A DNA stretch of 64,000 nucleotides from Candidatus Paracaedibacteraceae bacterium (GTDB taxonomy: Bacteria > Pseudomonadota > Alphaproteobacteria > Paracaedibacterales > Paracaedibacteraceae): the NCBI GenBank assembly GCA_019636055.1, contig JAHBYH010000002.1, positions 248,001 through 312,000 on the forward strand, read 5' to 3'. Shown piece by piece: positions 45,258 through 55,100 of this stretch (its first letter is position 1; each line of letters opens with the position of its first letter). The notes below the pieces were generated by a model that did no database searches, had not been told where the DNA came from, and was given only the letters and a program-made list of their open reading frames with translations. The position numbers and the translations under genes are program-made.

Positions 45258-46559
45258 TTGACTGAACTATCAAGAAAAATATTTGGTATTCCACGAGCGT
45301 GGATTGTTGTCTCAAGTGGTGCTTTGTTTTATTGTTATCAATTTATACTTCGTGTTGCCCCTAACGTTTTAAAAGACGATTGGTCTCGTTATTTTTCATT
45401 AGATGCCAGTGATTTTGGTCAGTTGATCTCTCTTTATTCGTGGTCCTATGCTGCTGTTCAATTACCTTTAGGGGTTATGCTTGATCGATTTGGTGCAGGT
45501 CGAATCATTGTGATAGCCTCGACCTTGTGCGCCCTCTCTTGTTTTATTTTAACAATGACTGACTCAACGGTTGTTGCTGGTATCGCCATGCTTTTAATGG
45601 GGTTGGGCTCTGCTGCTGGATTTTTAGGGAGTATTAAACTTGGGACAACATGGTTTCCTCCATCTCAACTTGCAAAAGTTGTCGCATTGACCCTTGTTTT
45701 TGGGACAGTTGGTGCCAGTATCGGAGGATCTCCCCTGTCTGCTGTGGCAACAACTTATGGTTGGCAATATGCTGTTAATATCCTTGGTTTTGTTGGCTTA
45801 GCTATATCGGCAATTATTTTTCTGGCTGTAGGGCGTCATGGCGAGCCGCATACGTATCAACCATCAGAAGATTTGTTGCATGGTGTACTCAAAGTCATTA
45901 AAAAGCCTCAGGCTTGGCTTATCGCTACTTATGGCATGTTAATGTACGCTCCAATCACAATTATGGGAACAGCTTGGGGCGTTCCGTTTATCAAATCAGT
46001 TTATGAGATTCCAGAAACGGTTGCAGCGACTTTGACGACAGCTCTCTTTATTGGCGCTGCTGTTGGGAGTCCTGTTTTTGCTCTTTATTCCGATAAGATT
46101 CAACGTCGTCTACCGCCGATGATGCTGGGTGTTTCCATGAGTTTACTCATTAATGCCTTGGTTATTCTTGTTCCGAATATTCCTTTGCTGATGATGTATG
46201 TTTTGTTTTTTGGGATTGGTTTTTGCTATACAGCAAAATCACTATCTTTTACGTCCATCTGTGAGATTATGCCACCATCATCGAGTGCAGTGGCTGTTGG
46301 GTTTTTAAATACAATTACCATGGCAACGGGTGCTCTTTTCCATCCGCTGGTTGGGCGTTTATTAGATCATCATTGGAATGGGACTGTCATTGATGATGTG
46401 AATATTTACAGCCAATGGGATTATCGATTTGCTTTGGCAATTGTTCCTGTTTGCATGTTGTTTGGTGTTGTTGTTGTTCGATTTATCAAGGAAACACACC
46501 ATGCTCATAAATTGACCCCAGCTGAAGAATCAGCTGCTACTTTAAGCTCTTTGGAGTAA
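45258..46559 (+). CDS. MFS transporter (sugar-phosphate/anion permease-like)
   Basis: Twelve-helix major facilitator. GAAAGGG at 45241-45247 supports a TTG start at 45258; the TTG at 45249 is too close to that site. Helices begin WIVVSSGALFYCYQFILRVAPNVL; the inter-helix signature is QLPLGVMLDRFGAGRIIV, with LLMGLGSAAGFLGSIKLGTTWFPPSQLAKVV after it, typical of the OPA/ACS-like sub-group. Near 434 aa. The substrate is unknown. The class II aldolase gene starts two bases after its stop, so the pair may import and metabolise one compound. Confidence 0.85.
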   Translation: MTELSRKIFGIPRAWIVVSSGALFYCYQFILRVAPNVLKDDWSRYFSLDASDFGQLISLYSWSYAAVQLPLGVMLDRFGAGRIIVIASTLCALSCFILTMTDSTVVAGIAMLLMGLGSAAGFLGSIKLGTTWFPPSQLAKVVALTLVFGTVGASIGGSPLSAVATTYGWQYAVNILGFVGLAISAIIFLAVGRHGEPHTYQPSEDLLHGVLKVIKKPQAWLIATYGMLMYAPITIMGTAWGVPFIKSVYEIPETVAATLTTALFIGAAVGSPVFALYSDKIQRRLPPMMLGVSMSLLINALVILVPNIPLLMMYVLFFGIGFCYTAKSLSFTSICEIMPPSSSAVAVGFLNTITMATGALFHPLVGRLLDHHWNGTVIDDVNIYSQWDYRFALAIVPVCMLFGVVVVRFIKETHHAHKLTPAEESAATLSSLE

Positions 46560-46561
46560 AG

Positions 46562-47320
46562 ATGAGTGTCCATAAATTGAAACCCCCCTCTCCTGAAGAA
46601 CAGGTTATTCGTGAAGAATTGACAGATTGTTATCATTTAGCAGCAAAAATGGGATGGACAGATTCTATTTTTACCCATTTTACAGCCAGAGTTCCTGGGG
46701 AAGAAGCTTTTTTAATTAATGCTTTTGGTTTGAATTTTGAAGAGGTTACACCGGCAAACCTTGTCAAAGTAACTCTAGAGGGTGATGTCATTTCTCCGGA
46801 AGGCAGTTTTATTAATAAAGCAGGCTATACATTGCATAGTGCTATTCACGAGGCACGACCCGAAGTTAATTGTATTCTTCATACTCATACGCCTCATGGG
46901 GTGGCCTTATCAATGTTGGAAGATGGGCTGGGTGTTTATTCACAACATTCCTGTCGATTCTATCAACGAATTGCGTATCACGAATATTCGGGTATTTTAT
47001 TTGATCATTCTGAAAAAAACCGGTTGATTACATCCTTGGGAGACCGAGATACGTTGATCTTAAGAAATCACGGATTGGTTACTATGGGCGAGACAATTGG
47101 TGATGCGTTTTTTGTAATGTATAACTTGGAGCATTCAGCCAGAACACAGTTAATGGCCATGGCAACCGGTCAGAAATTAACACAGATTACCCCAGATGTA
47201 GCGGGTTATACATCCAACCAAATGAACCATTCCAATCATTACGTGATTGATGATCTGGCATGGCAAGCATTTCGACGCTGGTTAACCTTAGACAAAAATA
47301 GTTTGACATCAAATAAATAA
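46562..47320 (+). CDS. Class II aldolase/adducin family protein
   Basis: Zinc-dependent aldolase fold (fuculose-1-phosphate aldolase/adducin head). Metal ligands are seen in CILHTHTPHGVALSML (HTHTPH) and in LRNHGLVTMGETIGDAFFVMYNLE (RNHG). The N-terminal MGWTDSIFTHFTARVPGEEAFLINAFGLNFEEVTP and GYTLHSAIHEARPEVN are also family typical. 252 aa. The proton-donor Glu of the fuculose enzyme is not obvious (SPEG context), so activity is uncertain. It is paired with the upstream MFS gene. A promoter for the next operon lies in its last codons. Confidence 0.88.
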   Translation: MSVHKLKPPSPEEQVIREELTDCYHLAAKMGWTDSIFTHFTARVPGEEAFLINAFGLNFEEVTPANLVKVTLEGDVISPEGSFINKAGYTLHSAIHEARPEVNCILHTHTPHGVALSMLEDGLGVYSQHSCRFYQRIAYHEYSGILFDHSEKNRLITSLGDRDTLILRNHGLVTMGETIGDAFFVMYNLEHSARTQLMAMATGQKLTQITPDVAGYTSNQMNHSNHYVIDDLAWQAFRRWLTLDKNSLTSNK

Positions 47321-47330
47321 AACTTATATA
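47303..47330 (+). promoter_or_regulatory. Promoter of the PF04392 ABC importer operon
   Basis: TTGACA (47303-47308) and TATATA (47325-47330) are separated by 16 bases. It overlaps the stop region of the aldolase gene and would start a leader transcript that carries the small ORF at 47359. Confidence 0.5.
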
Positions 47331-47358
47331 TCTAAAGTATATAAAAAGGGAAACTTTA

Positions 47359-47415
47359 ATGTTTAATATTTCTAATATTCATTCATGGCGTTGGCGACAT
47401 CATCACAGCTGTTAA
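47359..47415 (+). CDS. Leader peptide-like small ORF (18 aa)
   Basis: AAAAAGGG lies eight bases before this ATG, a better site than that of the gene it precedes. The peptide is MFNISNIHSWRWRHHHSC. It contains two Trp codons and three consecutive His codons, then Ser and Cys at the stop. It sits between the operon promoter and the first substrate-binding protein gene, the place expected of a ribosome-stalling attenuator. No obvious terminator hairpin is seen in the 43 bases before the next start. Confidence 0.55.
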   Translation: MFNISNIHSWRWRHHHSC

Positions 47416-47458
47416 GTGATCGTTGTTTGTTGTCCATAGTGTTTGTTAGAGAGTTAAA

Positions 47459-48385
47459 ATGTTAAAATCTATTTTCGTAATTTGTGCCCTTAGTCTATCC
47501 CTATCCCATTCAAAACCGGTTATTGCAATCACAAAAATTGCACCTCATCCCTCCCTTGATGCTATCGAACAAGGTGTACGAGATGGTCTGAAAAATTCTG
47601 GTATTGAGGCAGATATTATTGCCGATAATGCGCAAGGAAATATCACAACAGCAACCCAGATTGCAAAAAAATATGTGGGTAAAAAAGTTGATTTGATTAT
47701 TCCGATTACAACACCATCAGCACAAACTGCCTACCAGGCTGCAAAAACGTCGAGTATCCCGATTGTTTTTGCGGGCGTTTCTGATCCAGTTGCTGCAAAA
47801 TTAGTTGATGCCCAGACAAAAAAGGGGGATGGGATTACCGGTGTGAGTGATTTATCTCCCATTAAAGAACAAGTTGACCTCATTAAAACCCTTCAACCAA
47901 CAGCAAAAACCATTGGGGTTATTTATAATCCATCTGAAGCAAACTCAGTATCGCTTCTCAGTTTATTTACGGTTGAAGCTAAACAGCAAAATATTGATGT
48001 TAAAGGTTTCGCTTGTCCATCTGTTACTGATTTAATCATGGTCAGTAAGTCAATTTCTGAGAAAGTTGATGCGGTTTATATTCCTAATGATAATACAGTT
48101 ATTTCTGGTTTAGACATTGTTTTAAAAAATGTAAAAGAGATTCCGATTTATGCAGCAGATCCTGAATCTGTTGACCGAGGATGTCTAGCCTGTGTTGCTA
48201 TGGGGCAATATGATATGGGGGTTAAAACAGGAGAGCTGGCTGCTTTAGTCCTCAAGGGAAAAGTAATTTCTGAAATTCCAGTGGTACAAACCACGGATGT
48301 TGTTAAAAAAATCAATCAATCCACAGCAGATAGATTGGGAATTGAAATTCCCAAAGATCTGAAGTCTAAGAGAATAGGAGCATAA
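47459..48385 (+). CDS. ABC transporter substrate-binding protein, PF04392 family (copy 1 of operon)
   Basis: Exported solute-binding protein. Signal peptide MLKSIFVICALSLSLSHSKP, then VIAITKIAPHPSLDAIEQGVRDGL, DNAQGNITTATQIAKKYVGKKVDLIIPITTPSAQTAY, IPIVFAGVSDPVAAKLV, ITGVSDLSP, KTIGVIYNPSEANSV and IPNDNTVISGLDIV, the full set of ABC_sub_bind blocks. 308 aa. GAGAG lies before the ATG. It is followed by a second binding protein, a permease and an ATPase, as in TrpXYZ-like importers. Known or suspected ligands of such systems include aromatic amino acids; the ligand here is not readable. Confidence 0.92.
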   Translation: MLKSIFVICALSLSLSHSKPVIAITKIAPHPSLDAIEQGVRDGLKNSGIEADIIADNAQGNITTATQIAKKYVGKKVDLIIPITTPSAQTAYQAAKTSSIPIVFAGVSDPVAAKLVDAQTKKGDGITGVSDLSPIKEQVDLIKTLQPTAKTIGVIYNPSEANSVSLLSLFTVEAKQQNIDVKGFACPSVTDLIMVSKSISEKVDAVYIPNDNTVISGLDIVLKNVKEIPIYAADPESVDRGCLACVAMGQYDMGVKTGELAALVLKGKVISEIPVVQTTDVVKKINQSTADRLGIEIPKDLKSKRIGA

Positions 48386-48387
48386 TT

Positions 48388-48498
48388 ATGGACCATCATC
48401 ATTGTTGTTTAAAAATACCTGACGATTTACCAATTTTCCTGAAAAGAGATTTATTATGTTTAAGATTATTACAACCGTTTCCGCTTATTGTTTTTTAA
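48388..48498 (+). CDS. Second leader-like small ORF (36 aa) overlapping the next gene
   Basis: AGGAG stands eight bases before this ATG, inside the end of the preceding gene. The peptide starts MDHHHCCLKIPDDLP and continues across the start of the next binding-protein gene in another frame. Its His-His-His-Cys-Cys matches the HHHSC of the first leader. Either both are regulatory peptides, or this one couples translation to the downstream gene. Confidence 0.4.
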   Translation: MDHHHCCLKIPDDLPIFLKRDLLCLRLLQPFPLIVF

Positions 48499-49316
48499 CA
48501 CTTGCCTGTTGGGCAAAATCCATTGGGATTATTCAGGTCATTGAACACCCTGCCCTTGATTCAGCCCGTGCTGGGATCATCAAAACCCTTTCTCAAAAAT
48601 ATCCAGATCTTAAAATTACTTGGCAATCTGCCCAAGGGAATATGGCAACAGCCGTGCAAATTGCTCAGACTTTTGCCGGTAAGCAAGTCGACTGTGTTGT
48701 CGCACTGGGAACAACACCGGCTCAAGCGGCTGTTAATGTTTGCAAAAATCAGAATATTCCTGTCATTTATGCTTCAGTTACCGATCCAAAATCCGCTGGT
48801 CTGATTGATAAAGCTGCAGGGATTACCAATTTTGTTGATGTGACGCGTCAGATGGATGCGATGCTGAAATTTGTACCTAACATGAAAACCTTAGGGATTA
48901 TTTATAACCCGGGTGAGGCAAACTCTGAAGAATTGCTCAAATTAACCCAAAATGAGTGTACCAAAAGGAATATTCAACTCAAAACCGCTATTGCTTTAAA
49001 AGTGACCGATGTGCGATCTGCTGCTCAAAAACTCATTGGATCTGTTGATGCGATTTTTGTGAATAATGACAATACTGCCCTTGCTGGATTTGCAAGCATT
49101 GCTAAAGTTGCAAATGAGGTTAATTTGCCGTTGTTTGCCAGTGATGCAGATTTGATTAATCAAGGCGCTTGGGCGGTTTTAGGTCCTGATCAATATGAAA
49201 TTGGTGTTCAAACAGCAGAATTTGTTTCGGAAATTCTTGATAAAAAATTAACCATAAGTGATTTAGGAATTGGTTATCCTCGATCCGTGAATCTGTATAC
49301 AAGGGATAAAATATGA
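48456..49316 (+). CDS. ABC transporter substrate-binding protein, PF04392 family (copy 2 of operon)
   Basis: Paralogue of the preceding binding protein. Signal peptide MFKIITTVSAYCFLTLACWA, then IGIIQVIEHPALDSARAGIIKTL, AQGNMATAVQIAQTFAGKQVDCVVALGTTPAQAAV, IPVIYASVTDPKSAGLIDKAAGITNFVDV, KTLGIIYNPGEANS and VNNDNTALAGFASIAKVA. 286 aa. The stop overlaps the permease start (ATGA). Two binding proteins with one permease-ATPase pair suggest two ligands or two affinities. Confidence 0.9.
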   Translation: MFKIITTVSAYCFLTLACWAKSIGIIQVIEHPALDSARAGIIKTLSQKYPDLKITWQSAQGNMATAVQIAQTFAGKQVDCVVALGTTPAQAAVNVCKNQNIPVIYASVTDPKSAGLIDKAAGITNFVDVTRQMDAMLKFVPNMKTLGIIYNPGEANSEELLKLTQNECTKRNIQLKTAIALKVTDVRSAAQKLIGSVDAIFVNNDNTALAGFASIAKVANEVNLPLFASDADLINQGAWAVLGPDQYEIGVQTAEFVSEILDKKLTISDLGIGYPRSVNLYTRDKI

Positions 49317-50194
49317 CCATTTTACAACTAACAGGAGCCTTAGAATTAGGGCTTATTTACGGCCTGGTTGCTCTGGGTGTTTATTTAACGTTTCGTATCT
49401 TGAATTTTCCAGATTTAACGGTGGATGGAAGTTTTCCGTTGGGTGCCGCCGTTTCTATTTCGATGATTTATGCTGGATATAATCCTGTGTTTGCAACTTT
49501 TGCGGCTATTATAGCGGGATGTATAGCCGGATTAATCACAGGAATTCTGGCAACTCGTTTTAAGATTATGGATCTTATTTCGGGGATTATCACGATGACC
49601 GCTTTATACTCTGTTAATATTCGGATTATGCAAGGTAAACCTAATATCAGCATTATGAATCAATCAACGATTATTACAAATTTAAAGGCATGGGTCAGCC
49701 CGTATTTAGGTATGTTTAGCCTTTCCGTGATTCTTATTGTTCTAATTGCTTTGATTATTTATATTCTGTATCGATTTTTATCCAGTCAGTTGGGTCTTGC
49801 GATTCGTGCAACTGGCAATAATGCCACAATGGCACGGGCTAATGGTATAGCGGACCATCTGATGATTTTAATCGGACTAGCCCTATCTAATGGATTAATC
49901 GCTCTCGGTGGGTCTTTATTTGCCCAAGAGAACGCCTTTAGTGATGTTAATATGGGGATTGGGACAATTATCGCAGGATTTGCCTCTGTTATTTTAGGCG
50001 AAGCCCTTATCCCGGCTCGTCGTCTTAAGTATCAGTTGTTGGCTTGTATTTTCGGAGCGATTGTTTATCGGACAATTGTTGCGTTTGCTTTGAATGGCAG
50101 TGATTTTGGCCTTGAGGCTACAGACTTGAATTTAGTAACAGCTGTTATCTTAACAGTGGCGTTAGTCTATCCAAAGTTGAAAGGACAAAAATAA
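49313..50194 (+). CDS. ABC transporter permease (PF02653-type)
   Basis: Membrane channel of the importer. Eight or so hydrophobic segments: LELGLIYGLVALGVYLTFRILNFPDLTVDGSFPLGAAVSISM, FATFAAIIAGCIAGLITGILATRFKIMDLISGIITMTALYSVNIRIM, and the cytoplasmic coupling region GLAIRATGNNATMARANGI, matching the branched-chain/TrpY-like permease family. LFAQENAFSDVNMGIGTIIAGFASVILGEAL follows. 293 aa. It shares its last base with the ATPase start (TAATG). Confidence 0.92.
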   Translation: MTILQLTGALELGLIYGLVALGVYLTFRILNFPDLTVDGSFPLGAAVSISMIYAGYNPVFATFAAIIAGCIAGLITGILATRFKIMDLISGIITMTALYSVNIRIMQGKPNISIMNQSTIITNLKAWVSPYLGMFSLSVILIVLIALIIYILYRFLSSQLGLAIRATGNNATMARANGIADHLMILIGLALSNGLIALGGSLFAQENAFSDVNMGIGTIIAGFASVILGEALIPARRLKYQLLACIFGAIVYRTIVAFALNGSDFGLEATDLNLVTAVILTVALVYPKLKGQK

Positions 50195-50973
50195 TGATTA
50201 CACTTTCAAATATTAATTTAACATTCGCGCCGAAGACAATTCGGGAAAAAAAAGCCCTTAGAAATATTTCTCTACAAATTAACGAAGGTGACTTTATCAC
50301 TGTTATTGGGAGTAATGGGGCTGGTAAATCCACATTATTGAATACAATTTCAGGCGAGTATATTCCTGACTCAGGGCGAATCCAGATAGATGACGCGGAC
50401 GTTACTAGAATTAACGCTGCTGGTCGTTCTAAGGATGTGGCTCGGGTATTCCAAGACCCGCTCGCGGGCACGTGTGGCGATTTGACAATTATGGAAAATA
50501 TGGCGTTGGCGCAACGACGTGGTCAAAGCCGAGGGTTATCGCGTGCGCTTAAGAATCATGCGTTGCAGTTTTATCAAGAGGCACTACAAAAATTGGAACT
50601 CGGTCTAGAATCTCGTCTTGAAACGGCCATGGCGATGTTATCCGGGGGGCAACGTCAAGCCGTTAGTTTATTAATGGCAACACTCAGCCCTCTTAAAATT
50701 TTATTGTTAGATGAACATACATCTGCCCTTGATCCCAAAACAGCAGCATTTGTCATGGATTTAACGGATAAGATTATTCAGGAACAAAATTTAACAACTC
50801 TTATGGTAACCCACAGCTTGCATCAAGCTTTGAAATACGGAAATCGGACGATTATGTTGCACGAAGGACAAATTGTTAAGGATATTTCTGGCGATGATCG
50901 TCGTCGGATGACACCTGAGGATGTGATGATGCTTTTTTCGGATGCTGCTGATGATAAGTTATTATTAGGTTAA
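50194..50973 (+). CDS. ABC transporter ATP-binding protein
   Basis: ATPase subunit of the importer. Walker A IGSNGAGKSTLLNTIS, Q-loop VFQDPLAGTCGDLTIMENMALAQRRG, signature AMLSGGQRQAVSLLMATL (consensus LSGGQ), Walker B ILLLDEHTSALD and the H-loop TTLMVTHSLHQALKYG. The late MLHEGQIVKDISGDDRRRMTPEDVMMLF is typical of the TrpZ-like group. 259 aa. Last gene of the five-part importer operon. Confidence 0.94.
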   Translation: MITLSNINLTFAPKTIREKKALRNISLQINEGDFITVIGSNGAGKSTLLNTISGEYIPDSGRIQIDDADVTRINAAGRSKDVARVFQDPLAGTCGDLTIMENMALAQRRGQSRGLSRALKNHALQFYQEALQKLELGLESRLETAMAMLSGGQRQAVSLLMATLSPLKILLLDEHTSALDPKTAAFVMDLTDKIIQEQNLTTLMVTHSLHQALKYGNRTIMLHEGQIVKDISGDDRRRMTPEDVMMLFSDAADDKLLLG

Positions 50974-50992
50974 CGAACTTTTTACCGAAAAA

Positions 50993-51021
50993 GATGTACT
51001 CTTAAATTAAGGGAGTACATC
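50993..51021 (+). promoter_or_regulatory. Hairpin that sequesters the RND adaptor ribosome binding site
   Basis: Arms GATGTACTC (50993-51001) and GAGTACATC (51013-51021) form nine perfect pairs with an 11-base AT loop. The 3' arm overlaps the GGGAG at 51011-51015, the only good ribosome binding site for the TTG start at 51025. It could be a translational control element or a terminator for the upstream ABC operon; there is no T run. Confidence 0.5.
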
Positions 51022-51024
51022 ATC

Positions 51025-52137
51025 TTGACCACAAATTTACACAAATATAAATATGGGCTGATCGGCATTGCCATTTTATTGGTCTGTTGGTTAATATATG
51101 TTTTTATACCGGCATCTCCGCCTGTAAAGACACCCCCGCTTGTTAAGATTGCTCAAGTGATTAAAGGAGACCGTGTTGAACAACTGCATTTAATCGGAAC
51201 CGTTGTTGCACCTGAGTCCGTGACCATTAGATCGCGGTTAGATTCACAAATTACTAAAATATATATTCAAAATGGCCAAACTGTTAAAAAGGGTGACAAA
51301 CTCGTTCAATTAGATGATCGGAGCCTAAAAGCACAATTGGATCAAGCCAAAGCAAACTTAGACAGCAATAAAGCCGAGGTTATTCGCTCTGAAAAGAAAT
51401 TCCAACGAGATACTGAACTTGCTAAACGCGGTGTAGCTGCTAAAGAAACATTGGATCAATCAACACAAACATTTTTATCCGCTAAGGCTGCTCTTGCTGC
51501 GACCCAAGCGCAGATTGTCAATCTGGAAACGCAAATTGATTATGCTGATATCAAATCACCGTTGGATGGTGTTGTTGGCACTATTGCCATAACTGAGGGG
51601 AATCTTGTTAAGGCGAATGATACGAATGCTATCATGACCATCAATAAAATTAACCCAATCAACGTCGATATTCCCCTGCCCCAGCGTTATTACGATGCCC
51701 TGAAGAGTAAAATCGATAAACTAGATTTGACAATTAAGTATTCTGACTTGAGTTCTCCTAAAAAGTCTAAAGGAGCAATTTTAGATAACTCAATAGACAC
51801 AACAGCCCGTACTTTAACCCTGAGGACAGAGTTAGATAATACAGATCGAAGTTTGTGGCCCGGTATGTTTGTCGATGTCATTCTCGACTTAAAGAATTAT
51901 AAAGATGTTCTTGTTGCGCCCATAAAATCGATTATGCACACCCAGAAAGATCAGCAAGTTTTTGTAGTGACACCAGATAATACAGCTCATTTGCATTCGG
52001 TGACTGTTTTATTCACAACCGAAACCGAAGCCGTTATCACAAGTGATTTAAAAGAAGGGGATTCAATTATTACTGACGGTGGTTTTAACGTCAGACCGGG
52101 TGGTCCAGTTGTTGTGGCTAAGGATTCTGTCCAATGA
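51025..52137 (+). CDS. RND efflux periplasmic adaptor (membrane fusion protein)
   Basis: Links an RND pump to an outer-membrane channel. N-terminal anchor GLIGIAILLVCWLIYVFIPASPP; then the lipoyl/barrel-sandwich half-motif GTVVAPESVTIRSRLDSQITKIYIQNGQTVKKGDKLVQLDDRS, a helical hairpin of about 60 residues, the second half IKSPLDGVVGTIAITEGNLVKAND, and beta-barrel parts (LWPGMFVDVILDLKN, DSIITDGGFNVRPGGPVVV). The start is TTG with GGGAG upstream; no in-frame ATG is near. 370 aa, MdtA-like. Its stop overlaps the pump start by ATGA. Confidence 0.9.
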   Translation: MTTNLHKYKYGLIGIAILLVCWLIYVFIPASPPVKTPPLVKIAQVIKGDRVEQLHLIGTVVAPESVTIRSRLDSQITKIYIQNGQTVKKGDKLVQLDDRSLKAQLDQAKANLDSNKAEVIRSEKKFQRDTELAKRGVAAKETLDQSTQTFLSAKAALAATQAQIVNLETQIDYADIKSPLDGVVGTIAITEGNLVKANDTNAIMTINKINPINVDIPLPQRYYDALKSKIDKLDLTIKYSDLSSPKKSKGAILDNSIDTTARTLTLRTELDNTDRSLWPGMFVDVILDLKNYKDVLVAPIKSIMHTQKDQQVFVVTPDNTAHLHSVTVLFTTETEAVITSDLKEGDSIITDGGFNVRPGGPVVVAKDSVQ

Positions 52138-55100
52138 ACCTTTCTGAATTTTGTATACGCCGTCCTGTTTTTACCACATTGTTGATGGTGTCTTTTCTCA
52201 CCTTAGGTATTTATGGGTACTTACGTCTTGCAACAAATGCGTTGCCAAATGTTGATTTTCCAACAATCCAAGTAACGGCTTCTTTGCCGGGGGCAAGTCC
52301 TGAATCTATGGCGGCAACAGTTGCAACGCCTTTAGAGCGAGAGTTTGCAACCATTTCAGGTATCGATAACATGACATCCTCCAGTATTACCGGATCGTCG
52401 AGTATTACGATTCAATTTAACTTAGATCGTAATATAGATGGGGCAGCTCTTGATGTTCAGACGGCCATATCTGCAGCACAACCGGATTTGCCAAAGGAAA
52501 TGACATCAGTTCCGAAACTTCGTAAAGTCAATCCTGCAGATCAACCCGTTTTTTATATCGCCGTTGCCTCTGATGTTTTGCCCATGACCCAGTTGTCCGA
52601 ATATGCTGATACAATTATGGGACAGCGAATTGCTATGTTACCCGGTGTATCTCAGGTTAATATATATGGGCAACAAAAACGAGCTGTCAGAGTTCGGGTT
52701 AACCCTGAACTTTTAGCAGGTCGCAATCTAACCATGTCGGATATTGCTCAATCAATTCAACAAGCGGCTTCGATCACGCCGCCTGGGACATTAATGGGGC
52801 GGTATCAACAGTTTAATATCGATATTGTCGGTCAACCAAACGTTGCTAATGCTTTTAAATCTTTGATCGTTTCCCAGTCATCTAAAGGAGGGATATCCCG
52901 TTTATCTGATGTGGGTGATGTTATTGAAGGGGCAGAAGATGATCGGACTGCAGGCTATGCCAATGGTAAATCTGTTGTCACATTAGCAATTCAGCGCCAA
53001 CCAGGGAGTAATACTGTTGATGTTGTTGATCGTGTTAAAAAATTGCTTCCCCAATTTGAGCAGATTATACCAGCTTCGGTGACGCTAACGCCTATGTTCG
53101 ATCGATCTGTTTCAATCAAAGATTCGATCCACGATGTGCAAATAACGCTCTACATTGCGGTCATTCTGGTTATTTTGGTTATTTTCTTATTCCTGAGACA
53201 GTTTTCTGCAACCTTAATTCCTTCTTTAGCAATTCCCTTTTCCCTTATTGCTACTTTTGGTGGGATGGCAGCCTTAGGTTTTTCTTTGAATAATGTTTCT
53301 TTATTGGCATTGGCTTTGTCTATTGGGTATGTTGTCGATGATGCAATTGTTATGCTGGAAAATATCATTCGGTATCGTGAAAAAGGATTACCCGCCCAAG
53401 AAGCTGCTTTAGTCGGAGCAAAGGAAATTGGTTTTACAATTTTAGCCATTACTTTTTCATTAGTTGCTGTGTTCATTCCGGTATTATTTATGCCCGGCAT
53501 TGTTGGCCGGTTATTTCGTGAATTTGCGGTTACGATTAGTATGGCGATTTTGATATCAGGGGTTGTATCCTTAACATTAACGCCGATGTTGTGCCAGTAT
53601 ATGAGTTTTAAGGAAGGTGGGTGGTCTCATGACAAAACGCAATGGTTTCAGACAGCCTTTGACCGTGTTTTAGGATTTTATGGTCGCACGTTAACGTTTG
53701 TCCTTGCGCATCGATTCAAAACGCTGATGCTCACGATCGGCTCATTGTTTGTCACTGTTTTGATGTTGATTTATTCTCCAAAAGGTTTTTTTCCCCTTGA
53801 AGATAATGGTTTGATTTTGACACAAACCGAAGCCTCTCAAGATATCTCGTTTGATGCGATGGTCGCTCTGCAGACAAAGTTAGCCCAGATTGTCGAAAAT
53901 AACCCTATGGTTGATAAGGTAACGTCACGTATTGGGGGGCGCGGTTCTTTGAATCAGGGTATCCTTGTCATTGGTTTAAAACCCCAATCTCAACGCCCGA
54001 AAATACAAGAAGCTATGCGCCAATTGCGTCAAGAGCTTTCAAAGATCCCGGGGATTAATTCATATATGCAACCCGTGCAAAATATTTCAGTAGGGGGACG
54101 CTTATCACGGGGGCTTTATCAATATACCCTTCAAGGATTGGATTATCATGATTTAAAAAAATGGTCGGAATCTATGATTGCAGAGATTAAAAAGATTGAT
54201 GATGTAATCGAGGTGTCAACAGACCTTCAGATGGGGAGTCTTCAGATTAATGTTGAACTTATAAAAGATAAGGCTGAATCTTTAGGGATAACCTATGATC
54301 AGATGCGTAAAGAGCTATATTATGCTTACGGAACAGCGCAAGTCGGTACCATTTATACTCAAAGTAATAATTTTGAAATTATTCTTGAGGTTGATAAATC
54401 CTATCAACGTGAAATTGATAATCTTAAAGATTTATATCTGAGAACATCTAGTGGTAAGCTTATTGAATTTGATTCTGTTGCTCGGTTAAAACTAGGGCCG
54501 ACGGCTTTGTCTATTAACCATCAAGGTCAACTTCCCTCAGTGACGATTTCTTTTAACCTGAAAGAGGGTGGATCCCTTGGTCGGGTCACCGATCAAATTA
54601 AGGCCATTGAAAAACAGATTTTCTTACCCGCATCGATTATTTCATCCTATCAAGGCACAGCGCAGGTTTTTCAAAATTCAATGGCTGGTATGGGATGGCT
54701 CTTGTTGCTATCTGTTGTTGTTATGTACATCATTTTGGGCATGTTGTATGAAAACTTTATTCACCCCATTACCATTTTATCCGGTTTGCCGTCGGCTATT
54801 ATTGGGGCGATTATTGCCATCCTGATCATGGGGATGAATGTGGATATGATTGCCATGATTGGGATGATTTTATTAATCGGTATTGTTAAAAAGAATGGCA
54901 TTATGATGGTTGATTTTGCCTTGCACGCTCAACGCAGTGGTGTTTCGGCAGATCAAGCAATTTATGACGCCTGTTTGGTCAGATTTCGTCCTATTATGAT
55001 GACGACTTTATCCGCCTTTTTTGGGGTTTTGCCGATCGCTTTTGCTTTGGGGGCCGGGGCTGAACTTCGACAACCCTTGGGAATTGCGGTTGTCGGTGGA

